A stretch of 50,038 nt of DNA from Eubacteriales bacterium (GCA_030524545.1 JAUNGM010000029.1:1-50038), one strand, 5' to 3'. Counted from the first letter of the stretch, positions 36,289 through 43,947 are shown. Notes: generated by a model not told the origin, from the letters alone. A program made the numbers and translations.

Positions 36289-36984
36289 ATGAAATATCAG
36301 ATAGAAAAGGCGGTTGCCGACATTGGCGTAAAAGTGGTTTTTGGATCTATTGAAGGTGTGGATAATACTGGGAGGAATCCTGAATGGGAGGCTGAACGTA
36401 AGGTAAGGCTGGAAAATTTACAGAAGCGTTTTGAAGGATTGGATATTCATGGGGATCCCGTTTTTGAAGGATACCATATCCTGCATGATAAATCCGGTGT
36501 TAAGCGGAGAAAAAATATCCCATCTAGTGAAAATCTGATAAAAATGCTGTTGAAGCATGGGAATATGCCTTTTATCAATCAGGTAGTGGATATTTATAAT
36601 GTGATCTCTATGGAGAGCAGGCTTTGTGTGGCGGCGCATAATCTGGATAAGATTGACGGAAATCTGACGGTTCGGTTTTCGGACAGTACGGAAAAGTATA
36701 TTCCGCTGGGACAGGAACAGCCGGTTCCGATGAATCCGCATGAATACTGTTATTGTGATGATTCCAATGAGGTTTTATGTCGGCTGGAAATCCGGCAGGT
36801 CAATAAAACTAAGGTGGATGAAAATGTGAGGAATATTCTATATATCATTGAAGGGAATGAGGCGACAGAGGAAGATTTTCTATTAGAAGTTATGCGGGAG
36901 ATTATAGATACCACAATGAAATATTGTGGAGGGAACGGGAAGATTTTTCGCCCCAATATAGTAGAAAGAAATCTAAAAGGCTAG
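36289..36984 (+). CDS. B3/B4 domain protein
   Basis: About 231 residues, resembling stand-alone B3/B4 domains related to the editing domain of phenylalanyl-tRNA synthetase beta. Features are an N-terminal VKVVFGSIEGVDN, PSSENLIKMLLKHGNMPFINQVVDIYN and SMESRLCVAAHNLDKIDG, followed by the LGQEQPVPMNPHEY region. Such proteins are thought to bind or hydrolyse mischarged tRNA, or to be linked with amino-acid metabolism; activity here is unproven. The ATG at 36289 is preferred; an ATG at 36268 overlaps the upstream fragment and has no ribosome site. Confidence 0.8.
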   Translation: MKYQIEKAVADIGVKVVFGSIEGVDNTGRNPEWEAERKVRLENLQKRFEGLDIHGDPVFEGYHILHDKSGVKRRKNIPSSENLIKMLLKHGNMPFINQVVDIYNVISMESRLCVAAHNLDKIDGNLTVRFSDSTEKYIPLGQEQPVPMNPHEYCYCDDSNEVLCRLEIRQVNKTKVDENVRNILYIIEGNEATEEDFLLEVMREIIDTTMKYCGGNGKIFRPNIVERNLKG

Positions 36985-37013
36985 ATTATATGAGTTTGGT
37001 AAGGGAGCAAATA

Positions 37014-37538
37014 ATGAAAATCAGGGAAGCGGAATTAGCGGATTTGGATGAATTGATGAAATTCTATAATGTAATGTGCGAAATTTTAGGGGAGAAAAGC
37101 TTTTTGCCAGAAGGAAATAAAGGTGGATTTCCCTCCCAGAAAATGGTGGAGGATGCGATTCAACAGCATGACCAGTTTATCGGCAAGGAAGATGACCGAA
37201 TCATGGCGGCTTATATCATGAATCATGAATGCGATCAGATATATGATACAGTGCAATGGCAGATAAAAGCGGATAGAAATGAAATAATGATACTTCATGC
37301 CCTGCGTGTCCTTCCAGAATATACGGGAAGAGGTAATTCCAAAAAACTTGTAGAGCATGCAATTCAGACGGCAAAAGCACGGAAACAAAAGGCGATTCGC
37401 CTGGATTGTATCGAAGGAAATGATGTTCCCCAGAAAATGTATATGTCTTTTGGGTTTCATTATATAGACACTGTTGAAATCACCTATGCTGATATAGGTG
37501 TTCCCAGGAAGTTTCTTGTTTTTGAATTATTGCTTTAA
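37014..37538 (+). CDS. GNAT-family N-acetyltransferase
   Basis: About 174 residues. The N-terminal IREAELADLDELMKFYN, the acetyl-CoA-binding loop LRVLPEYTGRGNSKKLVEHAI (a Q/RxxGxG/A variant) and the C-terminal KAIRLDCIEGNDVPQKMYMSFGF are typical of GNAT enzymes. The ATG at 37014 follows AAGGGAG at good spacing; the longer frame to 36924 overlaps the upstream gene and is less likely. The substrate is unknown. Confidence 0.88.
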   Translation: MKIREAELADLDELMKFYNVMCEILGEKSFLPEGNKGGFPSQKMVEDAIQQHDQFIGKEDDRIMAAYIMNHECDQIYDTVQWQIKADRNEIMILHALRVLPEYTGRGNSKKLVEHAIQTAKARKQKAIRLDCIEGNDVPQKMYMSFGFHYIDTVEITYADIGVPRKFLVFELLL

Positions 37539-37541
37539 AAT

Positions 37542-37881
37542 CTGTTTGAGAAGCAGAAATCCGGGGAAATCAGGCTGCTTGGAATGCCGGAATATGACGG
37601 GTTTTCTTATGAGGGCGTGCTATTTAAACAGTGCGGTGATAAAAAGTGTATTGGTTGTGGGGCATGTTCGAATCTGCCCGCAAAAAGCTATTTGTGCGGA
37701 AAATCCATGCCAGACCAATGAGGAACGCTGTATCGCCTGCGGTGCCTGCATTATGGCTTGTCCGACGGGGACAAGAAATTATCATAGTGAGCTTTATGAG
37801 CAGGTTCGAGTGGATTTTGAAAAGTTGTGTGCAGAGTATGGAACACCAAAAACCTTTTATGTGCAGGAGACAGTGTTATGA
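37542..37881 (+). pseudogene. Frameshifted 2[4Fe-4S] ferredoxin-domain protein
   Basis: One frame reads GVLFKQCGDKKCIGCGACSNL and then loses the pattern; the next frame continues CPQKAICAENPCQTNEERCI and then CIACGACIMACPTGTRNYHS to the stop at 37879-37881. Together they rebuild two CxxCxxCxxxCP clusters, so a frameshift near 37670 broke the gene. No proper start is visible upstream. It may come from an EFR1- or flavodoxin-ferredoxin-type protein. Confidence 0.7.
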
Positions 37882-37994
37882 AAAAATTCCGTTGGTAACG
37901 CTACCATGTATGTGGAGGAATAGAGTATATCCGAGATGCTTTTGAGATAGACAAGGTTTCACTGTCAGGGCAATGGCAATATCAGCCGATATGG

Positions 37995-38270
37995 ATGAAA
38001 TATGTGAAAAAATTTGATGTCCTCCTTCTGCTGGCACAGTATCTGAGATGGTACTTTCTCCTAAACAAATTTAAGAGGCTGTCTGGAAAGGAAAAATGGT
38101 TGGTTGTGAGCACCATGCAGCTTTGGATATCTAAACCAGGAAAATTTGTATTGTTCCAGTACTTTCTGTTTATTCTTTTAGGTATAAGAGAGAAAAAATC
38201 ATGGCAAATGTATTTTGCACGAAAAGGTCAATCTGCCTTGAGTAGATTGGCCTTTTTGTGTGTGTCGTGA
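37995..38270 (+). CDS. Possible small hydrophobic protein or remnant
   Basis: An ORF of 91 residues rich in Leu, Phe, Lys and Trp, with two hydrophobic stretches. There is no good ribosome site and the frame runs open upstream to ~37917, so it could be the tail of a lost gene. The last part of the frame overlaps a terminator hairpin, which argues against an intact gene. No family recognised. Confidence 0.25.
   Translation: MKYVKKFDVLLLLAQYLRWYFLLNKFKRLSGKEKWLVVSTMQLWISKPGKFVLFQYFLFILLGIREKKSWQMYFARKGQSALSRLAFLCVS
38222..38257 (+). terminator. Terminator before the recombination module
   Basis: AAAAGGTCAATCT at 38222-38234 pairs with AGATTGGCCTTTT from 38244 with one G-T pair, followed by T residues. 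It separates the cargo from the XRE-RHH-integrase module. Confidence 0.75.
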
Positions 38271-38323
38271 ATGGCATTAATCGAGGGACACAAGAATAAA
38301 GAAAACAAAACTGCGGATATAAG

Positions 38324-38481
38324 TTTAGCGATAGTATCTTTGGTAGAGTTCTTTCGTAGCTATGGGCATTCGAATTTCCTCATGATTTGCTGAAAGTTAT
38401 TAGATAGACTTGATGACTAATTATGAGTTTACCAGAATTAACCAAGCATCAGATAGAACCTCTTTGGAGACTATCGCTAAA
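38324..38481. repeat. Widely spaced inverted repeat upstream of the XRE gene
   Basis: TTTAGCGATAGT at 38324-38335 is perfectly complementary to ACTATCGCTAAA at 38470-38481; imperfect pairing extends each arm to about 26-28 bp. The 158-bp unit contains no ORF with a good start. It could be a small non-autonomous element, a structured RNA or a regulatory site. The rest of 38284-38561 shows nothing recognised. Confidence 0.55.
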
Positions 38482-38561
38482 TTTGATCTTCAAGAATTAT
38501 ATTAAGGTGGCACTACTTATTCAAAGAACGATAAATTTTCAAAAGAAAGGAATGGAAGACA

Positions 38562-38924
38562 ATGTACAATGATTTTCAGATAATTGCAAAAAATATTAAG
38601 TACCTTCGAGAAAGAAAAGGTTATACACAAGAACAGCTTGCAGAGGCGGCGAATGTATCAACTTCTTATTTGAGCAAAATAGAATCCGGACAACGGAGAA
38701 TTGGCATGAAAGCATATTTAAGTATTTTACAGATATTAGGTGCTACAGAGGAAGAATTTATTTCTATTGCTGCAGACGAGCAAAAAGAAAGCGATTTTAA
38801 GAAATATCAGGATATTATGGAAGATTGCAATGAAGCAGAAAAAAAGTTTCTGCTTGATACGTTGGAAAATTTAAAAGAAAATTTGAGAGTGCTAATGTGT
38901 GATAATCGCCCCATAGATATCTGA
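38562..38924 (+). CDS. XRE-family HTH regulator
   Basis: A 120-residue DNA-binding protein. The N-terminal Cro/CI-type HTH (about 8-62) reads IKYLRERKGYTQEQLAEAANVSTSYLSKIESGQRRIG. The C-terminal half is acidic, helical and likely for dimerisation. The start has AAAGGA. It lies next to the RHH and integrase genes and probably controls excision or maintenance of the island. Confidence 0.92.
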   Translation: MYNDFQIIAKNIKYLRERKGYTQEQLAEAANVSTSYLSKIESGQRRIGMKAYLSILQILGATEEEFISIAADEQKESDFKKYQDIMEDCNEAEKKFLLDTLENLKENLRVLMCDNRPIDI

Positions 38925-39048
38925 CGGATTTCCCTATAGGGATTTTTAAAAAAATTTATTGATAAAGAAGAACAAAATACGGAAATATCTATATTGAACA
39001 GACAAAATATGATACATGAAATGTGTCAGAATTGCTCTGAAAATCTGA

Positions 39049-39079
39049 AAAGGCAAGTCTGAGGCTGGGGCTTGCCTTT
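39049..39079 (+). terminator. Hairpin downstream of the XRE gene
   Basis: AAAGGCAAG at 39049-39057 pairs with CTTGCCTTT at 39071-39079. The T-run is short (TTTATAG). Probable weak terminator. Confidence 0.6.
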
Positions 39080-39141
39080 ATAGTGCATGTTCAGATTTTT
39101 TAATAATAATTAATCCGAGCGAGCAAAGGATTTATGGCACC

Positions 39142-39171
39142 TTGACAAGTTTGTTAAACAAAAAGTAAAAT
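39142..39171 (+). promoter_or_regulatory. Promoter and operator of the RHH-integrase genes
   Basis: TTGACA at 39142-39147 and TAAAAT at 39166-39171 with an 18-bp spacer. A palindrome TTTGTT-A-AACAAA (39150-39162) fills the spacer, a position where a bound repressor would block the polymerase; the RHH or XRE protein is the likely binder. Confidence 0.7.
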
Positions 39172-39197
39172 AGTTATAAGCACAAGGAGGTGTGCAT

Positions 39198-39365
39198 ATG
39201 GCAAAAATGGGGCGTCCCAAAAAGGATGAGACGAAATGTAAATCCATTGGCATTCGCCTTTGGGACGAACAATACACTCGATTGATGCAATATGCTTTTG
39301 AACATGGGCTGACTATAACACAAGTAGTGCAAGAGGCTTTGGAAAGATTTTTGCAGAGTAAATAA
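39198..39365 (+). CDS. Small ribbon-helix-helix (CopG/Arc-like) protein
   Basis: A 55-residue protein starting MAKMGRPKKDETK, followed by KSIGIRLWDEQYTRLMQYA and TITQVVQEALERFL, the beta-strand/helix/helix pattern of RHH DNA-binding proteins. The GRPKK N-terminus is frequent in mobile-element regulators. The ribosome site is AAGGAGG. It sits 44 bp before the integrase gene and is probably co-transcribed with it, as directionality factor or repressor. Confidence 0.85.
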   Translation: MAKMGRPKKDETKCKSIGIRLWDEQYTRLMQYAFEHGLTITQVVQEALERFLQSK

Positions 39366-39409
39366 CGCAGGCACAAAATCTCTTTCCTTCTATATAGAAA
39401 GGAGTAGAG

Positions 39410-40648
39410 ATGGCAAAAGCAAGAAAAGATAACAAAGGCAGAGCGTTACGGAAGGGAGAAAGCCAGAGAACACAGGATAATAGGTACATTTATACATATA
39501 CAAACCCTATGGGAAAGCGTGGTTATGTATATGCAAACACTTTACAAGAGCTTCGGGAGAAAGAGGATAAGCTGATTCGGGATCAATTAGACGGGCTGGA
39601 TTTATATGTAGCGGGGAAAGCCGATTTGAACTTTGTTGTAGACAGGTATCTGGCGACAAAGAACAATCTTGCATCATCAACCTATGCGAATTACCGATAT
39701 ACATACGATCATTTTTGCAAGGATGGGTGGGGAAAGCGGAAAGTTGCAGAAATTAAGTATTCAGATGTATTACATTTTTATCTGCATCTTATAGATGAAG
39801 GTATTAAGGTAAAAACAGTAGAGTCACTTCATTGTGTTTTACATCCTGCGTTTGATCTGGCTGTGAGAGATGAAATTATTCGCAAAAACCCTAGTGATGG
39901 TGTGCTTTCTGAAATTAAGAAGCAGCGAGGTAGAAAGCAAAAGGTTCAGCGGGCATTGACTCTGGAGCAACAGATAGAATTAATGGAATATGTCACAGAT
40001 CATCCGTTGTATGACTATTGGAGGCCATTGTTTACCGTCCTTTTGGGAACAGGCTGCCGGATTGGAGAAATCTGTGGGCTTAGATGGCAGGATGTTGATA
40101 TGGAGAACCGTATTATAGACATCAACCATAGTATGACATATTTCCGCAGAGGAAAAGAAGCACCTTATACCTTTGAGTTTAGGTTTGAGCCGCCTAAAAC
40201 AAAAGCTGGAATAAGGAAAATCCCGATGTTGGATGAAGTGTATAATGTCTTGAAGGAATTACATGATTACCAAACAGAGAATGGATTTAGTACTCTTGTG
40301 GTAGATGGTGCGACAGGATTTATTTTTATCAATAAGGCCGGAACCTTGTATAAGCATAATGCCATAGATCATTCGATACGGCGTATAGTAAATAACCATA
40401 ATGCCGAGGAAGAAGTCAAGGCAAAGAAAGAACACAGGGAACCTGTGATGCTTCCGTTTTTTTCATGCCATACATTTAGACATACCTTTTGTACCAGATT
40501 CTGTGAAAACGAAACGAACGTAAAAGTTATTCAGGCAGTCATGGGTCATGCGGATATCAACACAACAATGGATATTTATGCTGAAGTAACAGAAGCAAAA
40601 AAAAGAGAATCAATGGAGAGTTTATCAAAGAATTTAAAAGTTTTTTAG
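39410..40648 (+). CDS. int: Tyrosine integrase (Tn916 Int-like)
   Basis: A 412-residue site-specific recombinase. It has an N-terminal arm-DNA-binding part (YIYTYTNPMGKRGYVYANTLQ), a SAM-like core-binding domain (about 60-170) and a catalytic domain. Catalytic residues are visible: Arg in GTGCRIGEICGLRW, HTFRH (HxxR) near 355, the second His in MGHADINTT and the nucleophilic Tyr in MDIYAEV near 390. It ends 177 bp before the right attachment repeat and is the enzyme that put the island into tuf. The start has AAAGGAG. Confidence 0.95.
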   Translation: MAKARKDNKGRALRKGESQRTQDNRYIYTYTNPMGKRGYVYANTLQELREKEDKLIRDQLDGLDLYVAGKADLNFVVDRYLATKNNLASSTYANYRYTYDHFCKDGWGKRKVAEIKYSDVLHFYLHLIDEGIKVKTVESLHCVLHPAFDLAVRDEIIRKNPSDGVLSEIKKQRGRKQKVQRALTLEQQIELMEYVTDHPLYDYWRPLFTVLLGTGCRIGEICGLRWQDVDMENRIIDINHSMTYFRRGKEAPYTFEFRFEPPKTKAGIRKIPMLDEVYNVLKELHDYQTENGFSTLVVDGATGFIFINKAGTLYKHNAIDHSIRRIVNNHNAEEEVKAKKEHREPVMLPFFSCHTFRHTFCTRFCENETNVKVIQAVMGHADINTTMDIYAEVTEAKKRESMESLSKNLKVF

Positions 40649-40676
40649 GAAAGAGTCCGGAAAGCGGATTCACGAG

Positions 40677-40812
40677 TTTGCAACAAAAAAGCAATTTTGC
40701 AACAGATTTGCAACGAATTTTGGATTGATAGTGCAGAATGATACAGAACAGTGCATGAACAAAAATTCCAGAAATAAAGCGGTTTGAGCGATAATGCGCA
40801 ATCGTGCATGAA
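40677..40812 (+). promoter_or_regulatory. Candidate integrase arm-binding repeats
   Basis: Between the integrase stop and the right repeat: three copies of TTTGCAAC (40677-40684, 40696-40703, 40707-40714) and two copies of GTGCATGAA (40751-40759, 40804-40812), plus a related GTGCAGAA near 40731. Spaced short repeats next to an att site fit arm-type sites of a Tn916/lambda-class integrase. Confidence 0.6.
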
Positions 40813-40824
40813 AAGCGAAATACA

Positions 40825-40907
40825 ATCAGGCCGTGTTGCTACTATTATTGAGTAAGTTGAATATTGCTTGAATTTACGGGGCTTTCCGAGAAATCGGGAA
40901 GCCCTTT
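40825..40907 (+). repeat. Right attachment repeat (attR), copy of the tuf end
   Basis: Encodes SGRVATIIE, a stop and the tuf terminator hairpin, with no upstream tuf sequence. Matches 24306-24388 with three mismatches. From 40908 on the sequence is unrelated to the island's left end, as expected for a right junction. Confidence 0.93.
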
Positions 40908-41047
40908 GCCGCGAGCTGTCAGTTCTCTGTTTTTGAACCAATGTTGTGCAATAATTGATAGACGAAGTATTAGAAAAGACGGTATTAAATGTAGAAAAAA
41001 TGATGATTTTAAATTATAGTTTTGAAAATATTTTAGTATGGATAGTA

Positions 41048-41076
41048 TTGATTTGCATTAAAATAGCCGATATAAT
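41048..41076 (+). promoter_or_regulatory. Promoter of the ATPase-HNH operon
   Basis: TTGATT at 41048-41053, a 17-bp spacer and TATAAT at 41071-41076, about 110 bp before the ATPase start. The flanking region 40908-41188 holds no gene or structured RNA that I can see. Confidence 0.7.
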
Positions 41077-41188
41077 AAATGTGATACATGGCCGTGAATC
41101 ATAAGAAAGAAACAGCCATAATTGTGGACTTAATAAGGAAACTAATGTGAGAAGTGTAACAATATTTAAAACGAAAGGATAGTCGCAT

Positions 41189-42442
41189 ATGAATCATTAT
41201 ATTACTCAGATTAAAATAGAGGAATTACGACACCTGTCAGATATATGTATTGACTTGAAGCCAGACGTGCGAACAAATTTGCTTTTAACAGGTAAAAATG
41301 GATCTGGGAAAACTACGGTTTTGCGAGCACTGAAAAAATATCTCACAGTAATAGTTGATGGAAAATTACAGAATTTGGAAAGAGATTATCCAACATGGCT
41401 GAATCACTCCAAAATGAAAATGGAAAATGCAAAAAATGAAAACGAAAGATATAAGGCACAGGAAGAGTATCAAAATTATATCCAATGGATAAAAAAGTAT
41501 AAAGATGGAATTAGTGTTGATTTTAATAACAAAGATGGTTTAGAAGGATCATTTAAAGAAGGAAAGTTCATTTTGGCGTATTATAGTGCAGAGCGCAAGA
41601 CTGGAATTATAAAACAGAGAAGTGCAGAGGATGTTGTGTTGGATACAAGTTATTCTCTGGATTCAAATCCGGGAAATGTATTATTGAAGTATTTAGTTCA
41701 TTTAAAAACGCAGCAAGCGTATGCAAGAAATGAAAATGATATGAGAACTGTGAACATGTTAGATAAATGGTTTGAACGGTTCATTGAAGCTTTAAAGGTG
41801 CTTCTTGATAATCAAAGTATTCAAATGAAGTATGATTATAAAAATTATAATTTTGAGATTATCGAAAATGGCAGAAATGCATTTGGATTTGACCAACTGT
41901 CTGACGGATATTCAGCAGCAATACAGATTGTTGCAGATTTAATATTGAGGATGGAACAAAACTGGTTAAAAAAAGGAGAATTGAGTTCGTATGATGTGGA
42001 AGGCATTGTCATGATTGATGAATTGGAAACGCATTTGCATATTGGTCTACAAAAAACAATATTGCCTTTTTTGACAAGCTTTTTTCCGAAAATACAATTC
42101 ATTGTTTCTACGCATTCGCCATATATTTTAAATTCTATTGAAAACTGTGTGATTTATGATCTTGAAAAGAAGATTCGTATGGAAGATATGTCACTATATT
42201 CCGCAGAAGGGATAGTAGAAGGATATTTTGAGTTGGATTCATATTCTGAAACCCTTTTGAAAAAAGTGAAACGATACCAGGAATTGGTAGAGATTGATAA
42301 TCCAACGGATGAGGAACGTGCAGAGCGAGCTACTCTGTTTACAGAATTTAGACAGTTGTCAGGAGATCTTTCGCGAGAGGCAAAAAGTGCATTTGAAGAA
42401 ATAGAAGATAGAAGGAAGCAGAATGATAAAATTTATTCGTAG
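41189..42442 (+). CDS. PtuA-like AAA/ABC-type ATPase
   Basis: A 417-residue SMC/ABC-like ATPase. Walker A GKNGSGKTT is at 35-43; an insert with charged helices follows (about 65-110); the signature-like QLSDGYSAAIQI lies near 236, Walker B GIVMIDELETHLH near 272 and the switch His in STHSPYILN near 307. The architecture matches ATPases of anti-phage systems such as Septu (PtuA) and related OLD-like or retron-associated ATPases. No TOPRIM domain follows. The C-terminus overlaps the HNH gene by 20 bp. AT content is clearly higher than in the flanking opp genes, suggesting transfer. Confidence 0.88.
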   Translation: MNHYITQIKIEELRHLSDICIDLKPDVRTNLLLTGKNGSGKTTVLRALKKYLTVIVDGKLQNLERDYPTWLNHSKMKMENAKNENERYKAQEEYQNYIQWIKKYKDGISVDFNNKDGLEGSFKEGKFILAYYSAERKTGIIKQRSAEDVVLDTSYSLDSNPGNVLLKYLVHLKTQQAYARNENDMRTVNMLDKWFERFIEALKVLLDNQSIQMKYDYKNYNFEIIENGRNAFGFDQLSDGYSAAIQIVADLILRMEQNWLKKGELSSYDVEGIVMIDELETHLHIGLQKTILPFLTSFFPKIQFIVSTHSPYILNSIENCVIYDLEKKIRMEDMSLYSAEGIVEGYFELDSYSETLLKKVKRYQELVEIDNPTDEERAERATLFTEFRQLSGDLSREAKSAFEEIEDRRKQNDKIYS

Positions 42443-43190
42443 TGATACAGAAAAAGCTCAAACTGCAATCAAAGTATTACAGGCAGCTAAGTTAGGAGAC
42501 CGTGGGTATAATAAACCGGAGGTAAATGAAGCACTTATAGAGATGTTTAGAGGCAAATGTTATATTTGTGAAAATAAGGACAGTATTTCATCCTATCAGA
42601 TTGAACATCTTAAACCGCATCGTGGGGATTTGGAATTGAAATACGATTGGAATAATTTATTTTGGGCTTGTGGACATTGTAATAATATAAAAAATGCAAG
42701 GTATGAACCGATTTTGGACTGTTCACAGGTTGAAGTGGACAAAAAGATTGCTTTTCGAAAAGAAGGTTTTTTTGGAAAACAAGAGAAATTTGTGTTTATT
42801 CCTTTAGAAGATAATGAAGAGACTAACAACACAGTTGCTCTATTACATGATGCATATTACGGGAGTACACCACAAAAGAAAATCGAAGCAACAAATATAA
42901 GAAAATCTTTAAGGAGAGAGCTATCAAGTTTTAAAAATTTAATTCGTGAATATGAAGAAGCAGAGGAATATGATAAAGAAGATCTCAAATGTGCTATCCG
43001 TAGAGAAGTGAAAGATAATTCAGCTTTTACTGCATTTAAAAGGTGGATTCTATGGGATAATAAGGAGAAGTTGCAAACCAGAACAAAAGTAAAATATGAC
43101 GGATATAATGAGGAGATAAAATGTTTGCAGCAAGTACATATAAAGAAATCGTCGACTACGAGCGATGTATTGAAAATATGGAAATCGTAG
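42423..43190 (+). CDS. PtuB-like HNH endonuclease
   Basis: A 255-residue nuclease. The zinc and catalytic elements are in order: CYIC near 46-49, QIEHLKPHRGD (catalytic His) near 60-68, DWNNLFWACGHCNNIK near 75-90. The helical C-terminal half is rich in Lys and Glu. In Septu systems an ATPase paired with such an HNH protein cleaves nucleic acid on phage infection; that role is inferred here from the pairing and the gene overlap. The last 70 bp overlap the next gene in another frame. Confidence 0.88.
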   Translation: MIKFIRSDTEKAQTAIKVLQAAKLGDRGYNKPEVNEALIEMFRGKCYICENKDSISSYQIEHLKPHRGDLELKYDWNNLFWACGHCNNIKNARYEPILDCSQVEVDKKIAFRKEGFFGKQEKFVFIPLEDNEETNNTVALLHDAYYGSTPQKKIEATNIRKSLRRELSSFKNLIREYEEAEEYDKEDLKCAIRREVKDNSAFTAFKRWILWDNKEKLQTRTKVKYDGYNEEIKCLQQVHIKKSSTTSDVLKIWKS

Positions 43191-43762
43191 TATTTCTATT
43201 TGTAAAACCAACGACCCAAGAAGCTATTGACATCATTCAGGAATTCGAATATATACACTATAATTCTGCAAAATACTGTTCAATTTATGCTATAGGATAC
43301 AGCAATGATCCAGAAAAGCGTTTTGACAGGTGTTATAGAAAAGTGACAGAAATGATAGATAGCGATTGGTATTTCAGTAACAAGGCATTTGTTGACTTCA
43401 AAAACAATTTGGAGCATCGTATCAAATGGGAATATTCTGGAGAGACAGAAATCCTTATCCTGCAGAATAATCCTGACGGCAGAGATCCCTTGAATTTTAG
43501 CAACTATGTTGCTATTGATGTGAACAAGGGATTGAGAGAGGGATACATTGATTCGTTTCAAAGGTTTATGGAATCTCTTGTTAGAAGTGCCAGAAGTAAA
43601 GTAACAGCAAAGGAAGCTGCTTCCGACCTTCGTAAGAGCCGTATTAGTATTAAAGACACCATTTCGGAAGCAATTGAAGATTCAAAAAAGACTCCTTCTC
43701 CTGCTAAACAGATATTAAAAGATAGATTATTTTATCGTTGTGCTAATAATTTTATAGGCTAA
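43121..43762 (+). CDS. Unrecognised third protein of the ATPase-HNH operon
   Basis: A 213-residue soluble protein, no family recognised. The start at 43121 has GAGGAG five bases upstream and lies 70 bp inside the HNH gene; an alternative ATG at 43178 reduces the overlap to 13 bp but lacks a ribosome site. The N-terminal ~130 residues look alpha/beta (VVFLFVKPTT, YCSIYAIGYSNDPEKRF, ETEILILQNNPDG); the C-terminal ~80 are basic and helical (SLVRSARSKVTAKEAASDLRKS). GYSNDPEKRFDRCY is loosely like GIY-YIG-type short segments but does not meet that signature. Tight coupling suggests it works with the ATPase-nuclease pair, as sensor, regulator or effector. Confidence 0.82.
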   Translation: MFAASTYKEIVDYERCIENMEIVVFLFVKPTTQEAIDIIQEFEYIHYNSAKYCSIYAIGYSNDPEKRFDRCYRKVTEMIDSDWYFSNKAFVDFKNNLEHRIKWEYSGETEILILQNNPDGRDPLNFSNYVAIDVNKGLREGYIDSFQRFMESLVRSARSKVTAKEAASDLRKSRISIKDTISEAIEDSKKTPSPAKQILKDRLFYRCANNFIG

Positions 43763-43947
43763 ACAACACATGAAATGCAGGGTTGCTTCTATACCGTAAA
43801 TCGTACCGGAAGATATTCTTGAGCAAGCAGCTTTAAAGCTTTTCAGGAGCGGCATGATTAAATCTGTGCAGAATCAACCGGTAGGGATCATTTCGCAATT
43901 TTTCACATTTTTTTCACATTTTGCCGGCATAAAACTTAGCCATTTAC
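43763..43947 (+). other. Intergenic region, possible coding remnant
   Basis: The frame near 43798-43900 reads VPEDILEQAALKLFRSGMIK without a start and may be debris of a lost gene. The remainder is T-rich (ATTTTTTTCACATTTT). No complete gene found. Confidence 0.3.

Larger units (their letters stand above)
24306..40907. mobile_element. Genomic island integrated at the 3' end of tuf
   Basis: A 16.5-kb segment flanked by 83-bp direct repeats of the tuf 3' end, with a tyrosine integrase reading toward the right repeat (ends 177 bp before it). It also carries an RHH protein, an XRE regulator, an MNT-HEPN pair, a transposase remnant, several gene fragments and metabolic cargo. No relaxase, conjugation or phage structural genes were seen, so it is an integrative island that either depends on helper functions or has lost them. 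Confidence 0.9.

Noticed and set aside
24306-40907. Island considered as a prophage or full conjugative element
   Set aside because: No capsid, terminase, tail, lysis, relaxase or type IV secretion genes were seen.
40908-41188. Retron (msr-msd and reverse transcriptase) next to the PtuA/PtuB-like genes
   Set aside because: No reverse transcriptase gene is present in the operon and no clear msr-msd fold was visible in the upstream region.
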